Source: Deltaproteobacteria bacterium (GTDB taxonomy: Bacteria; Desulfobacterota; Desulfobacteria; Desulfobacterales; SURF-15). From it: a stretch of DNA of 6,538 nt. Each line of letters starts with the position of its first letter. The first letter of the stretch is position 1. The notes beneath the pieces are model-generated. The model searched no databases. It saw nothing but the letters and a program-made list of their open reading frames with translations, and was not told where the DNA came from. A program made the translations under genes and the position numbers. Of the stretch, positions 4,897 through 6,538 are shown piece after piece. The stretch is taken from assembly GCA_024644775.1 (NCBI GenBank), contig JAHEHB010000313.1, positions 1 to 6,538 on the forward strand. Reading direction: 5' to 3'.

Positions 4897-6538
4897 ATCA
4901 ACCGCTTCTCAGCATTGGAAATCTGACGGTTCGGTATCATACCGGTTCCGGTGTGGTGCATGCGCTTAGCGGTATTTCCCTTGACATTACAGAGGGGCAG
5001 GCGGTCGGCCTGGTTGGTGAGTCTGGTTCCGGGAAAAGTACCGTGGCGCTCGCAGTGCTTGGGCTCCTGGCAAACGAGGCCGAGGTGGCCGATGGAAGTA
5101 TTTTGTTTCGTGGAAAAGAATTGAGTCAATTGTCCGATGAAAATAGGCGAAGCCTTCGCGGAGATCGAATCACCATTGTGTTCCAGGATCCCTTTACCTC
5201 GCTCAACCCATCGCTGCCGGTGGGCGAACAGATCGGAGAACCCCTGATCATGCACAAAGGCATGAGCGACGCGCAGGCTTTGGAAAGAGCCCAGCAACTG
5301 CTGGCCGAAGTGGGCATTTCGCGGCCGGATGAACTCATCCAGGCCTATCCGCACCAGCTTTCGGGAGGCATGAAACAGCGAGCCCTTATCGCTACAGCGC
5401 TGGCGTGCGAGCCGGAGCTTCTGATACTCGATGAACCCACAACCGCCCTTGATGTTACCATCGAATCGCAAATTCTCGACTTACTGGAAAAGCTCCGCCG
5501 CGACCATCGACTCAGTATTATGTTCATCACTCACAATTTGGGGGTGGTGGCGCGAATGTGTGACCTTATCTGTGTGCTGTATGCCGGGCATGTGGTCGAA
5601 CACGGAAAAACCGAGGACGTTCTGTATCACCCGTATCACCCCTACACCAAGGGGTTGCTTGCTTCTCTACCGCGCGTCGCTCACCGTCAGGATCGATTGT
5701 CGCCCATTCCCGGAAACTTCCCGAATCTCCTGTCATTACCCACCGGCTGTGTCTTCCACCCGCGCTGCCCTTTTCGGACACATCGTTGTGAAACCGAGTC
5801 TCAGAGCTCGCGAAACTTAAGGGGTAACCACTCCGCCCGATGCTGGCGTGCTGAAGCCCTGGCCCATGTATCTTGGGAAAACGAAGGGGAAGACGTTCAC
5901 AAAAGCGGGATGATTTCCTCCAGCGCAGATGAGCATCGCTTGATTGAGATAAATCATGTCAGCAAAGTTTTCCAGATCGGGGGCCTGTTGTCGGGATTGA
6001 AATTGGATTTTTCCGGAGGGTTGCCGATTCGATACGAACCGTTACGGATTCAGGCGGTTGAAGATGTCTCTTTGACCATCAATGCCGGGGAAGTCTTGGG
6101 GTTAGTTGGGGAGAGCGGTTGCGGGAAATCGACACTTGGGAGGTGTCTGGTGCGGCTTATTACGCCCAATGACGGTAACATCACCATCAGTGGGCAGGAA
6201 ATTACGTACGCCAAAGAAAGAGGACTGCGCAGGGTACGGCAATTGGCGCAAATTATATTCCAGAATCCGGATTCATCATTGAATCCCCGCAAAACCGTAG
6301 AAAATATCATCGGCCGACCGCTGGCGCTCTTTGGTTTGGCAAGGGGAACGGAACTGACCCACCGTGTCAATGAGCTGCTCGATATGGTTCGGCTGTCTTC
6401 CGCGTATGCAACGCGTTATCCGCACCAGCTCAGCGGCGGTGAAAAACAACGGGTAGGGATCGCACGTGCGCTGGCCACTGATCCGGAATTTATCGTCTGC
6501 GATGAAGCTGTTTCTGCACTCGATGTATCGGTTCAGGC
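4893..6538 (+). CDS. Fused tandem ABC ATPase (DppD-DppF type), 3' partial
   Basis: This single frame stays open for 548 codons and leaves the window. It encodes the cytoplasmic motor, with both nucleotide-binding domains in one chain. Domain 1 has Walker [10 protein letters not shown] (42-50), Q-loop Gln98 in FQDP, signature LSGGMKQR (156-163), Walker B LLILDEP with Glu181, D-loop ALD, and switch His214. The DppD C-terminal region follows, with HPYT (249-252) and cysteines 286, 292, 299 and 317. After a hydrophilic linker (about 320-348), domain 2 has Walker [10 protein letters not shown] (406-414), Gln457 in FQNP, signature LSGGEKQR (513-520), and CDEAVSALD with Glu538. Its His switch and C terminus are outside the window. 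No stop or clear restart is present between the domains, so this is a real fusion, as in known YejF- and GsiA-type proteins. The start ATG overlaps the permease stop by four bases. AGGGA (4886-4890) lies only two bases before it, so coupled translation is likely. Confidence 0.95.
   Translation, partial: MNQPLLSIGNLTVRYHTGSGVVHALSGISLDITEGQAVGLVGESGSGKSTVALAVLGLLANEAEVADGSILFRGKELSQLSDENRRSLRGDRITIVFQDPFTSLNPSLPVGEQIGEPLIMHKGMSDAQALERAQQLLAEVGISRPDELIQAYPHQLSGGMKQRALIATALACEPELLILDEPTTALDVTIESQILDLLEKLRRDHRLSIMFITHNLGVVARMCDLICVLYAGHVVEHGKTEDVLYHPYHPYTKGLLASLPRVAHRQDRLSPIPGNFPNLLSLPTGCVFHPRCPFRTHRCETESQSSRNLRGNHSARCWRAEALAHVSWENEGEDVHKSGMISSSADEHRLIEINHVSKVFQIGGLLSGLKLDFSGGLPIRYEPLRIQAVEDVSLTINAGEVLGLVGESGCGKSTLGRCLVRLITPNDGNITISGQEITYAKERGLRRVRQLAQIIFQNPDSSLNPRKTVENIIGRPLALFGLARGTELTHRVNELLDMVRLSSAYATRYPHQLSGGEKQRVGIARALATDPEFIVCDEAVSALDVSVQ

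Noticed and set aside
4770..5471. Long antisense open frame of 233 codons opposite the permease end and ATPase start
   Set aside because: It lies entirely opposite strongly recognisable permease and ABC ATPase coding sequence, and its translation shows no family resemblance. It is a shadow of codon use.
5431..5820. Plus-strand frame of 129 codons within the ATPase gene
   Set aside because: Frame 0 encodes clear Walker B, His switch and cysteine motifs across this stretch. The other frame has no recognisable content.
6507..6515. Ala instead of Pro after the Walker B Glu in the second ATPase domain (CDEAVSALD) as a sign of inactivity
   Set aside because: The Asp and catalytic Glu are both present, and DEAVSALD occurs in DppF/OppF-type proteins, so loss of function is not supported.
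5910..6538. Separate DppF gene starting at the internal ATG 5910
   Set aside because: There is no stop between the two ATPase domains and no well-spaced Shine-Dalgarno before this ATG, so a fusion is simpler. An internal restart cannot be fully excluded.

Overview
This window looks like part of a Gram-negative bacterial chromosome carrying a peptide/opine/nickel-type (Dpp/Opp family) ABC importer with two soluble hydrolase-type genes upstream. All genes are on the + strand and the order is conventional: hydrolytic enzymes, binding protein, two permeases, ATPase. The substrate-binding protein has an ordinary Sec signal peptide with no lipobox cysteine. That points to a periplasmic soluble protein and therefore a diderm host. 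Base composition is moderate, with AT-rich intergenic regions. A Desulfobacterota or other proteobacterial-type host is a reasonable guess, but the sequence does not prove it.

Layout. 1-509 is the 3' end of an ATZ/TRZ-type (COG0402-like) metal-dependent amidohydrolase whose start lies outside the window. 510-659 is a 150-base gap with a near-consensus sigma70 promoter (TTGACA, 17 bases, TATAGT) and a small hairpin that overlaps the ribosome binding site of the next gene. 660-1334 encodes a DUF1028 protein (a predicted Ntn-hydrolase-fold family of unknown function). 1335-1495 is a 161-base leader with competing short hairpins and a strong Shine-Dalgarno. 1496-2992 encodes a family 5 extracellular solute-binding protein. 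2993-3098 holds a perfect 14-bp inverted repeat. 3099-4058 and 4036-4896 encode the two membrane permeases, overlapping by 23 bases. 4893-6538 is a single open frame, overlapping the previous gene by ATGA. It encodes a DppD-like ATPase fused to a DppF-like ATPase and runs off the end of the window.

How the genes may work together. The binding protein would capture a small solute in the periplasm, the two permeases would form the channel, and the fused tandem ATPase would drive import. The promoter at 534-562 could transcribe DUF1028 through the transporter as one operon, with the hairpin at 3006-3051 adjusting the ratio of binding protein to membrane parts. The amidohydrolase and the DUF1028 protein have no sequence-defined substrate. 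Their position suggests, as inference, that they act on the imported compound, perhaps an amide, cyclic amide or N-heterocycle. No RNA genes, CRISPR arrays, insertion sequences or phage genes were seen. The transporter is a known type. The least-explained part is the pairing of the DUF1028 protein with the amidohydrolase and this importer.
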